Position numbers and translations under genes: made by a program. Below the pieces are notes generated by a model that did no database searches, was not told the DNA's origin, and saw only the letters and a program-made list of their open reading frames with translations. Shown here one piece after another: positions 37,201 through 46,533 of a DNA stretch of 64,000 bases. The stretch is taken from contig JAPJOH010000007.1 in the NCBI GenBank assembly GCA_030826265.1, forward strand, positions 1 through 64,000. The letters run 5' to 3'. Position 1 is the first letter of the stretch. Each line of letters opens with the position of its first letter. Source of the DNA: Collinsella aerofaciens. GTDB lineage: Bacteria; Actinomycetota; Coriobacteriia; Coriobacteriales; Coriobacteriaceae.

Positions 37201-38388
37201 TTAGGAACGGGTTGCGGCGAGCACCTGCGCAGCCTTTTCACGCGCCCACGCATCGATGTCGCGAAGCTGCTCAAACGAATCGACCGCCTGCATATCGTGG
37301 GCATCCATGCAGGATTCCACAATGCGATCGATATCGGTAAAGCTACAGCCATCGTGCAGGAAGGCATCGACGGCGACCTCGTTGGCGGCATTGAGCACGC
37401 ACGGCATGGTGCCACCCGTCTTGCCGGCACGTTCGGCCAGTGCCAGACAGCGGAAGGTATCCATGTCGGCAGCATCAAACGTGAGCTGCCCCAGCTCGCG
37501 GAAATCGATACGAGGCGCCGGGGTATCCCAACGCTCGGGATACGAGAACGCGAACTGGATGGGAATACGCATGTCGGAAGCACCGAGATGCGCCATCACG
37601 GAGCCGTCGGCAAACTCGACCATAGAGTGAATCTTGGACTGACGCTGCACGACCACGTTAATGAAATCGAGGTCGCAGTTAAACAGATGCATGGCCTCAA
37701 TGCGCTCTAGGCCCTTGTTCATGAGGGTGGCGGAGTCGATGGTGATCTTGGCACCCATGGCCCACGTGGGATGTGCGAGGGCATCGGCACGCGTCACGCG
37801 ATTGAGCTCGTCGCGCGTACGGCCAAAGAACGGACCGCCCGAGCAGGTAAGCCAAATACAATGAGCCTCGCGCGGGTCCTCCCCCAGATAGCACTGGTAG
37901 ATGGCGGAGTGCTCAGAGTCGACTGGAATAAGCTGGCCCGGTTGTGCCAACGGCATAAGCAAGTCGCCACCGACGACGAGGGACTCCTTGTTGGCAAGGG
38001 CAAGGCGCTTATTCGAGGTCAAGGCCGCATGGCTCGCCTCGAGACCGGCGGCGCCCACAATAGCAACGAGCACGCAGTCGACATCGTCGCGACGCGCGAG
38101 CTCGCAAACCGCCTGCGCGCCAACGCCGAGCTTCGTTCCCTCGGGCAACTCCTGCAGCACGGCGTCATCGCCGTGAGCGACATCGGCCACGGCAACCGCC
38201 GGAACCGAGAACTCGCGGGCAGCGGCAACGAGCTCAGAGGTGCTGGAATTAACGGACAGTGCCGTCACCTGCAGGCGATCAGCATGCTGACGGCACACAT
38301 CGAGTGCCTGGGTGCCGATAGAGCCCGTACAACCCAGGATGGCAACACGGAGGCGTCCATCGGGGCCATACGTCGTCTGGAATGACAT
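37201..38388 (-). CDS. dxr: 1-deoxy-D-xylulose 5-phosphate reductoisomerase
   Basis: Dxr makes MEP from DXP with NADPH, the first committed step of the MEP pathway. The 395 residues contain the NADPH loop LGCTGSIGTQALDV, ALANKESLVVGG, VDSEHSAIYQC, TCSGGPFFG and TIDSATLMNKGLE, and the C-terminal domain. The ATG shares one base with the cdsA stop. Confidence 0.97.
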   Translation of the reverse strand: MSFQTTYGPDGRLRVAILGCTGSIGTQALDVCRQHADRLQVTALSVNSSTSELVAAAREFSVPAVAVADVAHGDDAVLQELPEGTKLGVGAQAVCELARRDDVDCVLVAIVGAAGLEASHAALTSNKRLALANKESLVVGGDLLMPLAQPGQLIPVDSEHSAIYQCYLGEDPREAHCIWLTCSGGPFFGRTRDELNRVTRADALAHPTWAMGAKITIDSATLMNKGLERIEAMHLFNCDLDFINVVVQRQSKIHSMVEFADGSVMAHLGASDMRIPIQFAFSYPERWDTPAPRIDFRELGQLTFDAADMDTFRCLALAERAGKTGGTMPCVLNAANEVAVDAFLHDGCSFTDIDRIVESCMDAHDMQAVDSFEQLRDIDAWAREKAAQVLAATRS

Positions 38389-39287
38389 TACAGCACGCCT
38401 CCGATCATCAAAAGCAGCTGAGCGGTAATGCAGCCAAAGATAAGCGAGTCGCTACGGTCGAGCATGCCGCCATGGCCCGGGATAAGGTTGCCGGAATCCT
38501 TGACGCCCACGCCACGCTTGATGCGCGACTCGATAAGGTCGCCGATAACGCCCAAAATGGACACGACCACGCCGCACAGCAGCGCATAGGGCAGGCTGAG
38601 CTTGTAGAAGTGCGTCGCCCACAGAATGAGCCAAATCAAAACCGAGCCCAGGATGCCGCCGACAAACCCCTCCCAGCTCTTTTTGGGAGAGATCTTGGGA
38701 ACCATCTTGTGCTTGCCGATACGGCTGCCCACAATGTAGGCAAACGAATCGGAGACCCAAAGGGACGCGCAAACGCCCACTGAAAGCAGGGCGCCGGCAA
38801 AACCGGGCACGGCATCGCGCAGCAGCACGATAGCCGACAGCATAAAGCCAGTGTAGATGGGACCCATGAGCGTCACGGCCACATCAGAGATGCGGGTACG
38901 CGGCGACCAGACATACCAAATGCCCACAGCGAGCATCAGGGCAAAAAGCAGGGCATTCAGCAACATCGAATCGCCCAACGCCGACAGCGGAAAGAGTACG
39001 GCGGCAGCGATACCCATGCGCTCGTTAGCCATCTTGCCATCGAGCCTCGTCATACGGAAAAACTCATAACAGCACAGACCGCTCATGACGGAAACAAAGA
39101 TGGCCGTGGGCACGATACCCAAAACCAGGCACAGGATAAAGACAACGGCGTAGACGATACCGGCGGCGGCACGGGTAATAAAGCCCGCCAGCCACGAACC
39201 GGTGCCGCTCTTCACTGCAGGCGTTCCCGCAGTGGCAGCTTTGCGCGCAGGCGTCTTGGGAGCAGATGCCTTGGGACGATCGGACAC
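38388..39287 (-). CDS. cdsA: Phosphatidate cytidylyltransferase
   Basis: CdsA makes CDP-diacylglycerol for phospholipids. The 299 residues have about 30 polar N-terminal residues rich in A, K, P and T, then about eight membrane helices and the signature running ESRIKRGVGVKDSGNLIPG then HGGMLDRSDS near the C-terminus. It starts two bases after the uppS stop. Confidence 0.95.
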   Translation of the reverse strand: MSDRPKASAPKTPARKAATAGTPAVKSGTGSWLAGFITRAAAGIVYAVVFILCLVLGIVPTAIFVSVMSGLCCYEFFRMTRLDGKMANERMGIAAAVLFPLSALGDSMLLNALLFALMLAVGIWYVWSPRTRISDVAVTLMGPIYTGFMLSAIVLLRDAVPGFAGALLSVGVCASLWVSDSFAYIVGSRIGKHKMVPKISPKKSWEGFVGGILGSVLIWLILWATHFYKLSLPYALLCGVVVSILGVIGDLIESRIKRGVGVKDSGNLIPGHGGMLDRSDSLIFGCITAQLLLMIGGVL

Positions 39288-39289
39288 GA

Positions 39290-40084
39290 TTAAGCCTCCT
39301 CGGTCTTGCTCAGTCCACCAAACCTACGGTCACGGCCCTGATAGGCCAAAATGGCGTCGACAAGGCCCCAACGATCAAAGTCGGGCCAATAGGTATCGGT
39401 GACGTAGAATTCGGAATAAGCCACCTGCCACAGCAGATAGTTCGAAAGGCGCAGCTCACCAGAAGTGCGAATCACAAGCTCAGGATCGGGAAGGCCGGCG
39501 GTATAGAGGTGGGAAGCCACCATGTCGTCATCAATTGCGCCAGGATCGATCTTACCGGCGGCAGCGTCGAGTGCGATCTGACGGACAGCGCGGGTAATCT
39601 CGACACGCGCGCCGTAGTTGACGGCAAGCGCCAGCGTCATGCCGGTGTGATTGGCGCACTCGGCAAGACCGCGTTCAAAAACGTCGCGGGTCTTCTTGGG
39701 CAGCGCGGAAATGTCACCCAAAAAGACAACGCGCACGTTTTCGCGCTTCAGAAGCGGCAGCTCGTCGATAAATGTCTTGGCAAACAGGTGCATCAAGACG
39801 TTGACCTCATGCTGCGGGCGGTTCCAGTTTTCGGTAGAAAACGCATAGGCCGAAAGCACGTCGACGCCCAGACGCACGCAGGCGGTAATAATCTCACGAA
39901 GGGAGACGATACCCGCCTTGTGGCCCTCGGTGCGTGCAAGACCGCGCGATGTGGCCCAACGACCATTGCCGTCCATGATGCACGAGATATGGTGCGGAAT
40001 GTTATTGAGGTCAAGGTCGGAAAAACCGACGCCCGCAGGGGCGTCGGCAAAGTACTCGACCAGTTTATGCTCGTCGTATTGCAC
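39290..40084 (-). CDS. uppS: Undecaprenyl diphosphate synthase
   Basis: UppS builds the C55 lipid carrier for cell wall synthesis. The 264 residues contain ISCIMDGNGRWATSRG near residue 35, AYAFSTENWNRP, RTSGELRLSNYLLWQ and the catalytic Asp in MDGN. The start is GTG at 40084, just past the frr stop. Confidence 0.97.
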   Translation of the reverse strand: MQYDEHKLVEYFADAPAGVGFSDLDLNNIPHHISCIMDGNGRWATSRGLARTEGHKAGIVSLREIITACVRLGVDVLSAYAFSTENWNRPQHEVNVLMHLFAKTFIDELPLLKRENVRVVFLGDISALPKKTRDVFERGLAECANHTGMTLALAVNYGARVEITRAVRQIALDAAAGKIDPGAIDDDMVASHLYTAGLPDPELVIRTSGELRLSNYLLWQVAYSEFYVTDTYWPDFDRWGLVDAILAYQGRDRRFGGLSKTEEA

Positions 40085-40085
40085 C

Positions 40086-40622
40086 TTAGATCTCCATGAC
40101 CTCGGCTTCTTTTTCCTTCAGAAGCTCCTCGACCTTGGCGACATACTCATCGGTGTGCTTCTGGACCTTGGCCTGCTCGCGACGGACATCGTCCTCGGTG
40201 AGCTCCTCATCGCGCTCAAGCTTATTGTTGAAGTCGCGACGGATGTTACGGATAGACACCTTGGCCTGCTCGGCGTACTCGCGGCACTCCTTGACGAGCT
40301 CGCGACGGCGCTCCTCGGTGGGAGCCGGGAACGGCAGACGAACGACGGTGCCATCGGAGTTGGGGGTAATACCCAGATCGGAAGCGCCGATGGCCTTGAC
40401 GATAGCGTTGATGAGTGCCTTGTCCCACGGCTCGATGAGCAGCATGTGGGCCTCGGGGGTCTTGACGGCGGCAACCTGCGTGACCGGCGTGGGAACACCG
40501 TAATAATCGACGGTGATGTCGGACAGAATGTTGGCATTGGCGCGGCCGGTACGGACCTTGGAGAAGTTATGCTTGAGGGACTCGAGCGACTTGTCCATAT
40601 GGGCGGTGATGTTCTCTGCCAT
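40086..40622 (-). CDS. frr: Ribosome recycling factor
   Basis: RRF splits post-termination ribosomes with EF-G. The 178 residues begin MAENITAHMDKSLESLKHNF and contain KVRTGRANANILSDI and VKTPEAHMLLIEPWDK. It starts two bases after the pyrH stop. Confidence 0.98.
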   Translation of the reverse strand: MAENITAHMDKSLESLKHNFSKVRTGRANANILSDITVDYYGVPTPVTQVAAVKTPEAHMLLIEPWDKALINAIVKAIGASDLGITPNSDGTVVRLPFPAPTEERRRELVKECREYAEQAKVSIRNIRRDFNNKLERDEELTEDDVRREQAKVQKHTDEYVAKVEELLKEKEAEVMEI

Positions 40623-40624
40623 GC

Positions 40625-41347
40625 TTAATCCTCCTGATAGACGAGCGTGCCGACGGGCTCACCCGAAAGCGCGCGCTTGACGGTGTCCTCGCCATCGATG
40701 TTGAGGACCAAAATCGGCATACGGTTATCCTGGCACAGTGCCGTAGCCGTGGAATCCATAACCTGCAGACCGCGGACGAGCACCTCGTGATAGGTAATCT
40801 TGTCAAAACGGACGGCATCGGCGCACTTGACGGGATCCTTATCGTAGATGCCGTCAACCTTGGTGGCTTTAATCAGAATCTCGGCGCCGATCTCGCACGC
40901 ACGAAGAGCCGCGGCGGTGTCGGTCGTAAAGTACGGATTGCCCGAACCGGCGGCAAAAATAACGACGTTGCCCTTGGAAAGGTGGTTGATGGCGCGACGG
41001 CGAATATAGGGCTCGCAGATCTCGTTCATCTGGATAGCGCTCATCACGCGGCAGGGAACATCGTTATGCTCGAAGGCATCCTGCAGGGCGAGCGCGTTCA
41101 TAACGGTTGCCAGCATGCCCATGTAGTCGGCCTGAGCACGCTCCATGCCACCGGCAGCGCCTGCCATGCCGCGGAAAATATTGCCGCCGCCGACAACGAC
41201 GCCGACCTCATGGCCAACGGCGAGCAGCTCCTTGACCTGCTTAGCAAGATGGTCGGTAACCTTGGGGTCGATGCCATATTGGCCGTCGCCCATCAGCGCT
41301 TCGCCGGAAAGCTTAAGAAGCACGCGTTTATATCGGATGTCGGACAA
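40625..41347 (-). CDS. pyrH: UMP kinase
   Basis: PyrH phosphorylates UMP; it is a hexamer of the amino acid kinase fold. The 240 residues contain LLKLSGEALMG, VVVGGGNIFRG, GNPYFTTDTAAALRA and KVDGIYDKDP. The start is TTG at 41345-41347, six bases after AGGAGG, with no ATG that fits. First gene of pyrH-frr-uppS-cdsA-dxr-rseP-ispG-proS, after the tsf terminator. Confidence 0.97.
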   Translation of the reverse strand: MSDIRYKRVLLKLSGEALMGDGQYGIDPKVTDHLAKQVKELLAVGHEVGVVVGGGNIFRGMAGAAGGMERAQADYMGMLATVMNALALQDAFEHNDVPCRVMSAIQMNEICEPYIRRRAINHLSKGNVVIFAAGSGNPYFTTDTAAALRACEIGAEILIKATKVDGIYDKDPVKCADAVRFDKITYHEVLVRGLQVMDSTATALCQDNRMPILVLNIDGEDTVKRALSGEPVGTLVYQED

Positions 41348-41377
41348 AGCGATCCTCCTTTAGATTGAACTCTCAAC

Positions 41378-41383
41378 ATTCTA
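41378..41383 (-). promoter_or_regulatory. Possible -10 box before pyrH
   Basis: TAGAAT on the minus strand lies between the tsf terminator and pyrH. No convincing -35 is visible. Without it, pyrH would depend on readthrough from rpsB-tsf. Confidence 0.25.
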
Positions 41384-41406
41384 TCAAAGGCTCTAAGAAG
41401 AGCCAT

Positions 41407-41442
41407 GAAAAAGCAGGCTGTGAGTAAAACCCACAGCCTGCT
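41407..41442 (-). terminator. Rho-independent terminator of rpsB-tsf
   Basis: A perfect 11-bp stem AGCAGGCTGTG/CACAGCCTGCT with a 9-base loop is followed by TTTTTC on the minus strand, 24 bases after the tsf stop. Confidence 0.9.
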
Positions 41443-41465
41443 CATTACCAGCTACAAGAGCTTAT

Positions 41466-42335
41466 TTACTCGCCACGGACCAGACGGTCAAAGGCAACGA
41501 CGGTAATGGTGTCGCCGAGCTCCTTGGAGACCTGCTCAGCGTACTTCTTGATGGTGAGGGAGCTGTCCTTGATGAACTCCTGCTCGGTGAGCACGGACTG
41601 CTTGTAGAACTTCTCCAGACGGCCGACAGCCATCTTCTCCTGGATAGCCTCGGGCTTACCGGACTCGGCAGCCTGAACCATGTAGATCTGCTTCTCGTGC
41701 TCGACGGTCTCGGCCGGAACCTGATCGCGGGTAGCGCAGATCGGGGCGACGGCGGCAACCTGAAGGGCAACGTCGTGAGCGAAGGTCTTGAAGGATTCAG
41801 CCTGAGCGGTCTCAGCCTTCTCGAAGGCGAACTCGACGAGGACGCCGATCTTACCACCCATGTGGATGTAAGAAGCGAGCGCGCCGTTCTCAGCCTTGCG
41901 GGCAGCGAAGCGGGAGATCTTCATGTTCTCGCCCATGATGTGAATCATCTCGGTGAGCTCGGAGGAAACGGTCTCCTCGCCCATCGGCTTCTCGAGCAGA
42001 GCGTCGACGTCAGCAGGCTCGGTGGTAGCGACAACCTCAGCGACCTTGGAAGCAAAGCCGGTGAACTTGGCGTTAGAGCCAACGAAGTCGGTCTCGCAGG
42101 AGAGCTCGAGCAGAGCGCCGGTCTTGCCATCCTCGGAGACGAACGCGGCGACAGCGCCCTCGTTGGTCTCACGGCCAGCCTTCTTGGCAGCCTTGGCAAG
42201 GCCGTTCTTACGCAGAACGTCGACAGCGGCGTCCATGTCGCCGTCAGCCTCGACGAGAGCCTTCTTGCACTCCATCATCGGGGAGTCGGTCATCTCGCGG
42301 AGCTGCTTGACCATAGCGGCGGTAATCTGGGCCAT
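41466..42335 (-). CDS. tsf: Elongation factor Ts
   Basis: EF-Ts is the nucleotide exchange factor of EF-Tu. The 289 residues start MAQITAAMVKQLREMTDSP with the UBA-like domain, followed by the signature LRKNGLAKAAKKAGRETNEG and the two subdomains. The ATG at 42335 has AAAGGA upstream. Co-transcribed with rpsB. Confidence 0.98.
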   Translation of the reverse strand: MAQITAAMVKQLREMTDSPMMECKKALVEADGDMDAAVDVLRKNGLAKAAKKAGRETNEGAVAAFVSEDGKTGALLELSCETDFVGSNAKFTGFASKVAEVVATTEPADVDALLEKPMGEETVSSELTEMIHIMGENMKISRFAARKAENGALASYIHMGGKIGVLVEFAFEKAETAQAESFKTFAHDVALQVAAVAPICATRDQVPAETVEHEKQIYMVQAAESGKPEAIQEKMAVGRLEKFYKQSVLTEQEFIKDSSLTIKKYAEQVSKELGDTITVVAFDRLVRGE

Positions 42336-42380
42336 TGTGGTTCCTTTCAAAGAGATGAAAAAGAATTAACTAAGACTGAT

Positions 42381-43109
42381 TTACTCGGCCTTGGGCTCAG
42401 CGGCCATCTCGGCCTCGGAGACCTGCTCCTTGCCGGAGCCAGCGAGGCAGGCGTCAGCCATGAGCTCGCACATAAGGGTGACAGCGGAGATAGCGTCATC
42501 GTTGCAGGGGATGCCGTACTCGACCTCGTCGGGATCGGAGTTGGTGTCGATCAGAGCGACGACGGGGATGTTCAGGCGCTGAGCCTCCTTGATGGCGTTC
42601 TCCTCGCGCTTGGTGTCGATGACGAAGAGAGCCTGGGGCAGACCCTTCATGTCGCGGGCGCCACCGAGGTTGGTCTGGAGCTTGGTGAGCTCCTTGCCGA
42701 GAACAGCCTGCTCCTTCTTGGGCAGAACAGCCATGCGGCCGTCCTCGACCATGGCCTCGAGCTCCTCCATGCGGTTGATGCGGGAGCGGATGGTGACGAA
42801 GTTGGTCAGCATACCGCCGAGCCAACGCTGGTTGATGTAAGGCATGTTGGCGCGCTCAGCAGCGTTCTTGACGGCCTCCTGAGCCTGCTTCTTGGTGCCG
42901 ACGAACAGCACGTTGCCACCCTTGGCGACGTTCTTGACGAAGGTGTAGGCCTGGTCGGCGTCGAGGATGGTCTGCTTGAGGTCGAGGATGTAGATGCCGT
43001 TGCGCTCACCGAAGATGAACGGCTTCATCTTGGGGTTCCAGCGACGGGTCTGGTGACCGAAGTGGCAGCCGGCCTCGAGCAGGGTGCGGATATTAATCTT
43101 GGTAGCCAT
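42381..43109 (-). CDS. rpsB: 30S ribosomal protein S2
   Basis: S2 joins the 30S head late in assembly. The 242 residues contain LLEAGCHFGHQTRRWNPKM, YILDLKQT, VGTKKQAQ and RWLGGMLTNF, with a polar C-terminal tail. AGGAGG precedes the ATG by six bases. Confidence 0.98.
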   Translation of the reverse strand: MATKINIRTLLEAGCHFGHQTRRWNPKMKPFIFGERNGIYILDLKQTILDADQAYTFVKNVAKGGNVLFVGTKKQAQEAVKNAAERANMPYINQRWLGGMLTNFVTIRSRINRMEELEAMVEDGRMAVLPKKEQAVLGKELTKLQTNLGGARDMKGLPQALFVIDTKREENAIKEAQRLNIPVVALIDTNSDPDEVEYGIPCNDDAISAVTLMCELMADACLAGSGKEQVSEAEMAAEPKAE

Positions 43110-43250
43110 GTTAAACCTCCTGTGGTTTGCCTCCGCGCGGGGTCATCCTCCAAAACCAACCCGGACATGTGCTACCAAAGCCCGGGCACCACGGTATGAA
43201 GTAGCCGCGCGTGCGTGATAAAAACATGTTGCCGTGAAGCAACCCGATGA

Positions 43251-43279
43251 ATGATAGCAGGAATGCCTCTTCCTGCCAA
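43251..43279 (-). promoter_or_regulatory. Promoter of rpsB-tsf
   Basis: Minus-strand TTGGCA (43274-43279) and TATCAT (43251-43256) are 17 bases apart, and TGC precedes the -10 box, so both -35 and extended -10 elements are present. The leader before rpsB is about 135 bases, long enough for ribosomal protein feedback control. Confidence 0.75.
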
Positions 43280-43328
43280 CCCGCAATCAAAACCACACAC
43301 CTGAGTGCAGCGCGGGACGTCCCAGCCA

Positions 43329-44171
43329 CTATTCGCCGCGGGGATGGGCTTGAGCCACAGCCCGCTTAAGCCGATCGGGTGTGAGATGCGTGTAGATCTG
43401 CGTCGTGGACAGGCTCGCATGACCTAGCAGCTCTTGAACCGAGCGCAGGTCCGCACCGCCCTCGAGCAAGTCGGTCGCAAAGGTATGGCGCATCGCATGC
43501 GGGGCGATGTCAGCCGGAATGCCGGCGAGCGTCGCCAGCGTATGGAACCGCCGCCGGAGCAACGCGGCGCTCATGCGATTGCCGCGCGCCGATATAAGCA
43601 GCGGATGCGGCCCGGTAGCGAGGTCGCGGCGCTTTGTCCGAGCGAGCAACTCCGGCCTCCCCTCTTCAATATAGAGACGCGTCACATCGAGCGCACGACG
43701 ATACAGAGGAACGATGCGCTCCTTGCTTCCCTTGCCCCACAGGCGCAGCGTGCGCTCGGACCATGAGATGGATTCCACATTGAGCGCCGCAAGCTCTGAG
43801 ATGCGGGCACCCGAGGCATAGAGCAACTCGAGCATCGCCGCATCGCGCAGTCCCGCGGGTGTTGAGGTATCAGGCGTCTTGAGCAGCGCCTCGACCTGCT
43901 GGGTCGTAAGGACGCCCGGCAGGTCACGCGGCAGCTTGGGCGACGCGATCGCCGAGACCGCATCGCCCTCGACAATCCCCTCGGCAGCCATCCAGCGATA
44001 GAGAGATCGAATAGCCGACAGGTGCGCCGCAAGCGTTCGGGGAGCCACCTGCTCACGCGAAAGCTCGGCAAGATAGCGACGAATGGTGCGCACGTCGGCA
44101 GCGAAAGCATCGATATCCTCGCGCTCGCACCAGGCAGCGAAGCGCTCCAGCCTCGAGCCATAGGCCGTCAC
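43329..44171 (-). CDS. Tyrosine recombinase, XerC/XerD type
   Basis: Xer recombinases resolve chromosome dimers. The frame gives an N-terminal SAM-like DNA-binding domain and a catalytic domain with R in ASGARISEL, K in GKGSKERIVP, HAMRHTF, LLGHASLS and the nucleophile Tyr in TTQIYTH. The coordinates use the first canonical start, GTG at 44171, but homology clearly continues upstream in frame (residues reading DLYDTVDSFIAYIARVEG and GLSPNTVTAY) to 44249. There an ATA lies nine bases after GGAGG, with CTG at 44237 as another option. The true protein is probably about 306 residues. It overlaps or abuts the trmFO end, the known trmFO-xerC order. Confidence 0.93.
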   Translation of the reverse strand: MTAYGSRLERFAAWCEREDIDAFAADVRTIRRYLAELSREQVAPRTLAAHLSAIRSLYRWMAAEGIVEGDAVSAIASPKLPRDLPGVLTTQQVEALLKTPDTSTPAGLRDAAMLELLYASGARISELAALNVESISWSERTLRLWGKGSKERIVPLYRRALDVTRLYIEEGRPELLARTKRRDLATGPHPLLISARGNRMSAALLRRRFHTLATLAGIPADIAPHAMRHTFATDLLEGGADLRSVQELLGHASLSTTQIYTHLTPDRLKRAVAQAHPRGE

Positions 44172-44245
44172 CGTGTTGGGAGAAAGTCCCTCGACGCGTG
44201 CGATATAGGCGATAAACGAGTCGACGGTGTCGTACAGGTCAAAGG

Positions 44246-45583
44246 CTATGACCGGTCGCCTCCAAACAAGTCGGAACGCGTGGCCAAGTAGGCATCGAGG
44301 GCCTCGAGCGCACGGTCCGCATAGGCCTGGTAGCGGTCGCGCTTGCTGCGGCGCTTACCATCCTCGAGTGGCGGCACCAGGCCAAAGTTGACATGCATGG
44401 GCTGATAGCCCACGGTGGCAGGATCGGTCGCATAGCCCACGAGCGCACCCAGGGCGCCCACACGCGGCAACTCGACGCCCGCGGCACCGATAGCCTCGGC
44501 ATAGGTGTTGAGCGCCGCGAGCAGACCTGTCGCCACGGCTTCCATGTACCCCTCGGTGCCGGTGATCTGACCGGCCAGGCGCACACCGGTACCGGGCACG
44601 GCAAAGGTGCCATCGAGCACATGCGGGGCGTCGACAAAGGTATTGCGGTGCATGACACCGTAGCGGAAGAACTCAGCGTTCTCCAGGCCCGGCACCATAT
44701 GGAAGACGCGCTTCTGCTCGCCAAAGGTCAAGTTGGTCTGGAAGCCCACCAGGTTATAGGCGGTCTTCTCCTTGTTCTCGGCACGCAGCTGAATCGCCGC
44801 CCAGGGGCGACGTCCGGTACGCGGGTCGGTGAGGCCGACGGGCTTCATGGCGCCAAAGCGAATGGCGTCCTTGCCGGTGCGCGCAACTTCCTCGGCAGGC
44901 TGGCAAGCCTGGAACAGATCGCCGCCCTCAAAGTCTTTGAGCACCACGCGGTCGGCCGTGGTAAGCGCCTCGATAAAGGCCTCGTACTCCTCCTTATTGA
45001 GCGGAGCGTTGAGATAGTCGCCGCCCCCCTGCTCCTCGTAGCGCGACTGCGAGAACAGCACGTCCATATCGAGCGTGGAGGCATCGACGATCGGCGCCGC
45101 CGCATCAAAGAATGCCAGGGCATCGCCACCGACGAGCTTCATAACCTCTTCGCTCAGCGCCGGTGAACACAGCGGGCCCGCGGCAATGACCACGTGACCC
45201 TCGGGAATCTGCGTGACCTCGCCGTGCACGACCTCGATATTGGGACGAGCGGCAACCTCGGCCTCGACAAGCTCGGAAAACTTGACGCGGTCGACCGCCA
45301 GGGCACCGCCGGCGGGAACAGCCGCGCGATGGGCGCAATCGAGCAGGACTGAACCCATGCGCTCAAGCTCAGCTTTCAGCAAACCAGCCGCGGAATCCGG
45401 ACGGGTCGACTTAAACGAATTGGAGCAGACGAGCTCTGCCAGATGATCGGTATGGTGGGCCGGGGAGCTCACCTGGGGGCGCATCTCGCACAGCTTTACG
45501 GCAAACCCGCGGTCTGCAAGCTGGATCGCGCACTCCGAACCCGCCAGACCGCCACCGATAACCGTCACCTGATCGAACTGCAT
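44246..45583 (-). CDS. trmFO: Folate-dependent tRNA m5U54 methyltransferase TrmFO
   Basis: TrmFO uses methylene-tetrahydrofolate and FADH2 to methylate U54 of tRNA. The 445 residues show the FAD motif VIGGGLAGSECA, CEMRPQ, LVCSNSFKS and GQITGTEGYMEA. ATG at 45583 has AAAGGTG upstream. The gene is normally beside topA and a xer gene; topA is absent here. Confidence 0.96.
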   Translation of the reverse strand: MQFDQVTVIGGGLAGSECAIQLADRGFAVKLCEMRPQVSSPAHHTDHLAELVCSNSFKSTRPDSAAGLLKAELERMGSVLLDCAHRAAVPAGGALAVDRVKFSELVEAEVAARPNIEVVHGEVTQIPEGHVVIAAGPLCSPALSEEVMKLVGGDALAFFDAAAPIVDASTLDMDVLFSQSRYEEQGGGDYLNAPLNKEEYEAFIEALTTADRVVLKDFEGGDLFQACQPAEEVARTGKDAIRFGAMKPVGLTDPRTGRRPWAAIQLRAENKEKTAYNLVGFQTNLTFGEQKRVFHMVPGLENAEFFRYGVMHRNTFVDAPHVLDGTFAVPGTGVRLAGQITGTEGYMEAVATGLLAALNTYAEAIGAAGVELPRVGALGALVGYATDPATVGYQPMHVNFGLVPPLEDGKRRSKRDRYQAYADRALEALDAYLATRSDLFGGDRS

Positions 45584-45597
45584 CTGCAAACACCTTT

Positions 45598-46533
45598 CTA
45601 ATTGACACGTTTTCCATTGTGACCGAAGGGTGTCTGGGCGTGAAGGGCAAACTTGGAGGGCGCATACCTTCCATCCATCATGCGCTCGATAAGGCCCTCG
45701 AGTTCAAGCGAACCCAAGAGTTTGAGTACGCCGACAGCATCGAGCGAGACGAGCGCCGCAATGTCGTCGACCTTGAGTGGAGAGGCGATGAGCGCATGCA
45801 TCACGGTCTGCTGCGTTGGATCCAGGTCGGCAATGCCGGGAGCATCGGGGCGCGAGTAGCGCAGGGTGCCGTAGATGCGTGAGATAGCCATCTCGATAGA
45901 TTCCTCGTCGATGATGCAGCAGGCACCGTTCGCAATGAGGTAATTCGTGCCACGCGACTCGGGCGATAGGATCGACCCCGGCACGGCAAGAAGTTCGCGC
46001 CCCAAATCCATAGCAGCCTCGGCTGTGGAAAACGTCCCAGAAGGCATACCCGCCTCGGATACAAAGAGGGCTTGCGACAGGGCCGCGATTACGCGATTGC
46101 GGCGCGGAAAGGCGAACTTGCGCGGACCCATGCCCCACGGAGAGATCGACACGACCGCGCCACCCGTATCAAGCGTGCGCGTAATCAGCCCCGCGCTCGA
46201 ACGCGGGTAGACCACGTCGGCGCCCGTCCCCAGCACCACAACGTGTTTGCCGCCGGCGTTGACCGCAGCCCAACCCGAGGCCTGGTCACAACCGACCGCA
46301 CCGCCCGAAACTACCGTCACTCCCGCCTCAACCGCCACCTTCGCCGCAAGCTCTGCCACGGCAAGACCATACGGCGAGGCCTTTCGCGCACCGATGATGG
46401 AGAGCGCGGGCGTCGAAAGCGCCTCGGGGTTGCCGCGCACATAGAGCGTCTGAGGTACATCAGAAAGCTCCAAAACGGTCTCGGGATACAACGCGTCACC
46501 TGGATGCAGCTCGAAGGTCCCCTCGGCCATCAT
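45598..46533 (-). CDS. dprA: DNA processing protein DprA
   Basis: DprA protects incoming single-stranded DNA and loads RecA during transformation. The 311 residues contain the Rossmann-like core (LSIIGARKASPYG, VSGGAVGCDQASGW, FPRRNRVIAALSQALFV) and a C-terminal winged helix (about 240-300). An N-terminal SAM domain is short or missing. The start overlaps the comM stop (ATGA) with AAGGAGG upstream; longer frames are unrelated. Confidence 0.94.
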   Translation of the reverse strand: MMAEGTFELHPGDALYPETVLELSDVPQTLYVRGNPEALSTPALSIIGARKASPYGLAVAELAAKVAVEAGVTVVSGGAVGCDQASGWAAVNAGGKHVVVLGTGADVVYPRSSAGLITRTLDTGGAVVSISPWGMGPRKFAFPRRNRVIAALSQALFVSEAGMPSGTFSTAEAAMDLGRELLAVPGSILSPESRGTNYLIANGACCIIDEESIEMAISRIYGTLRYSRPDAPGIADLDPTQQTVMHALIASPLKVDDIAALVSLDAVGVLKLLGSLELEGLIERMMDGRYAPSKFALHAQTPFGHNGKRVN

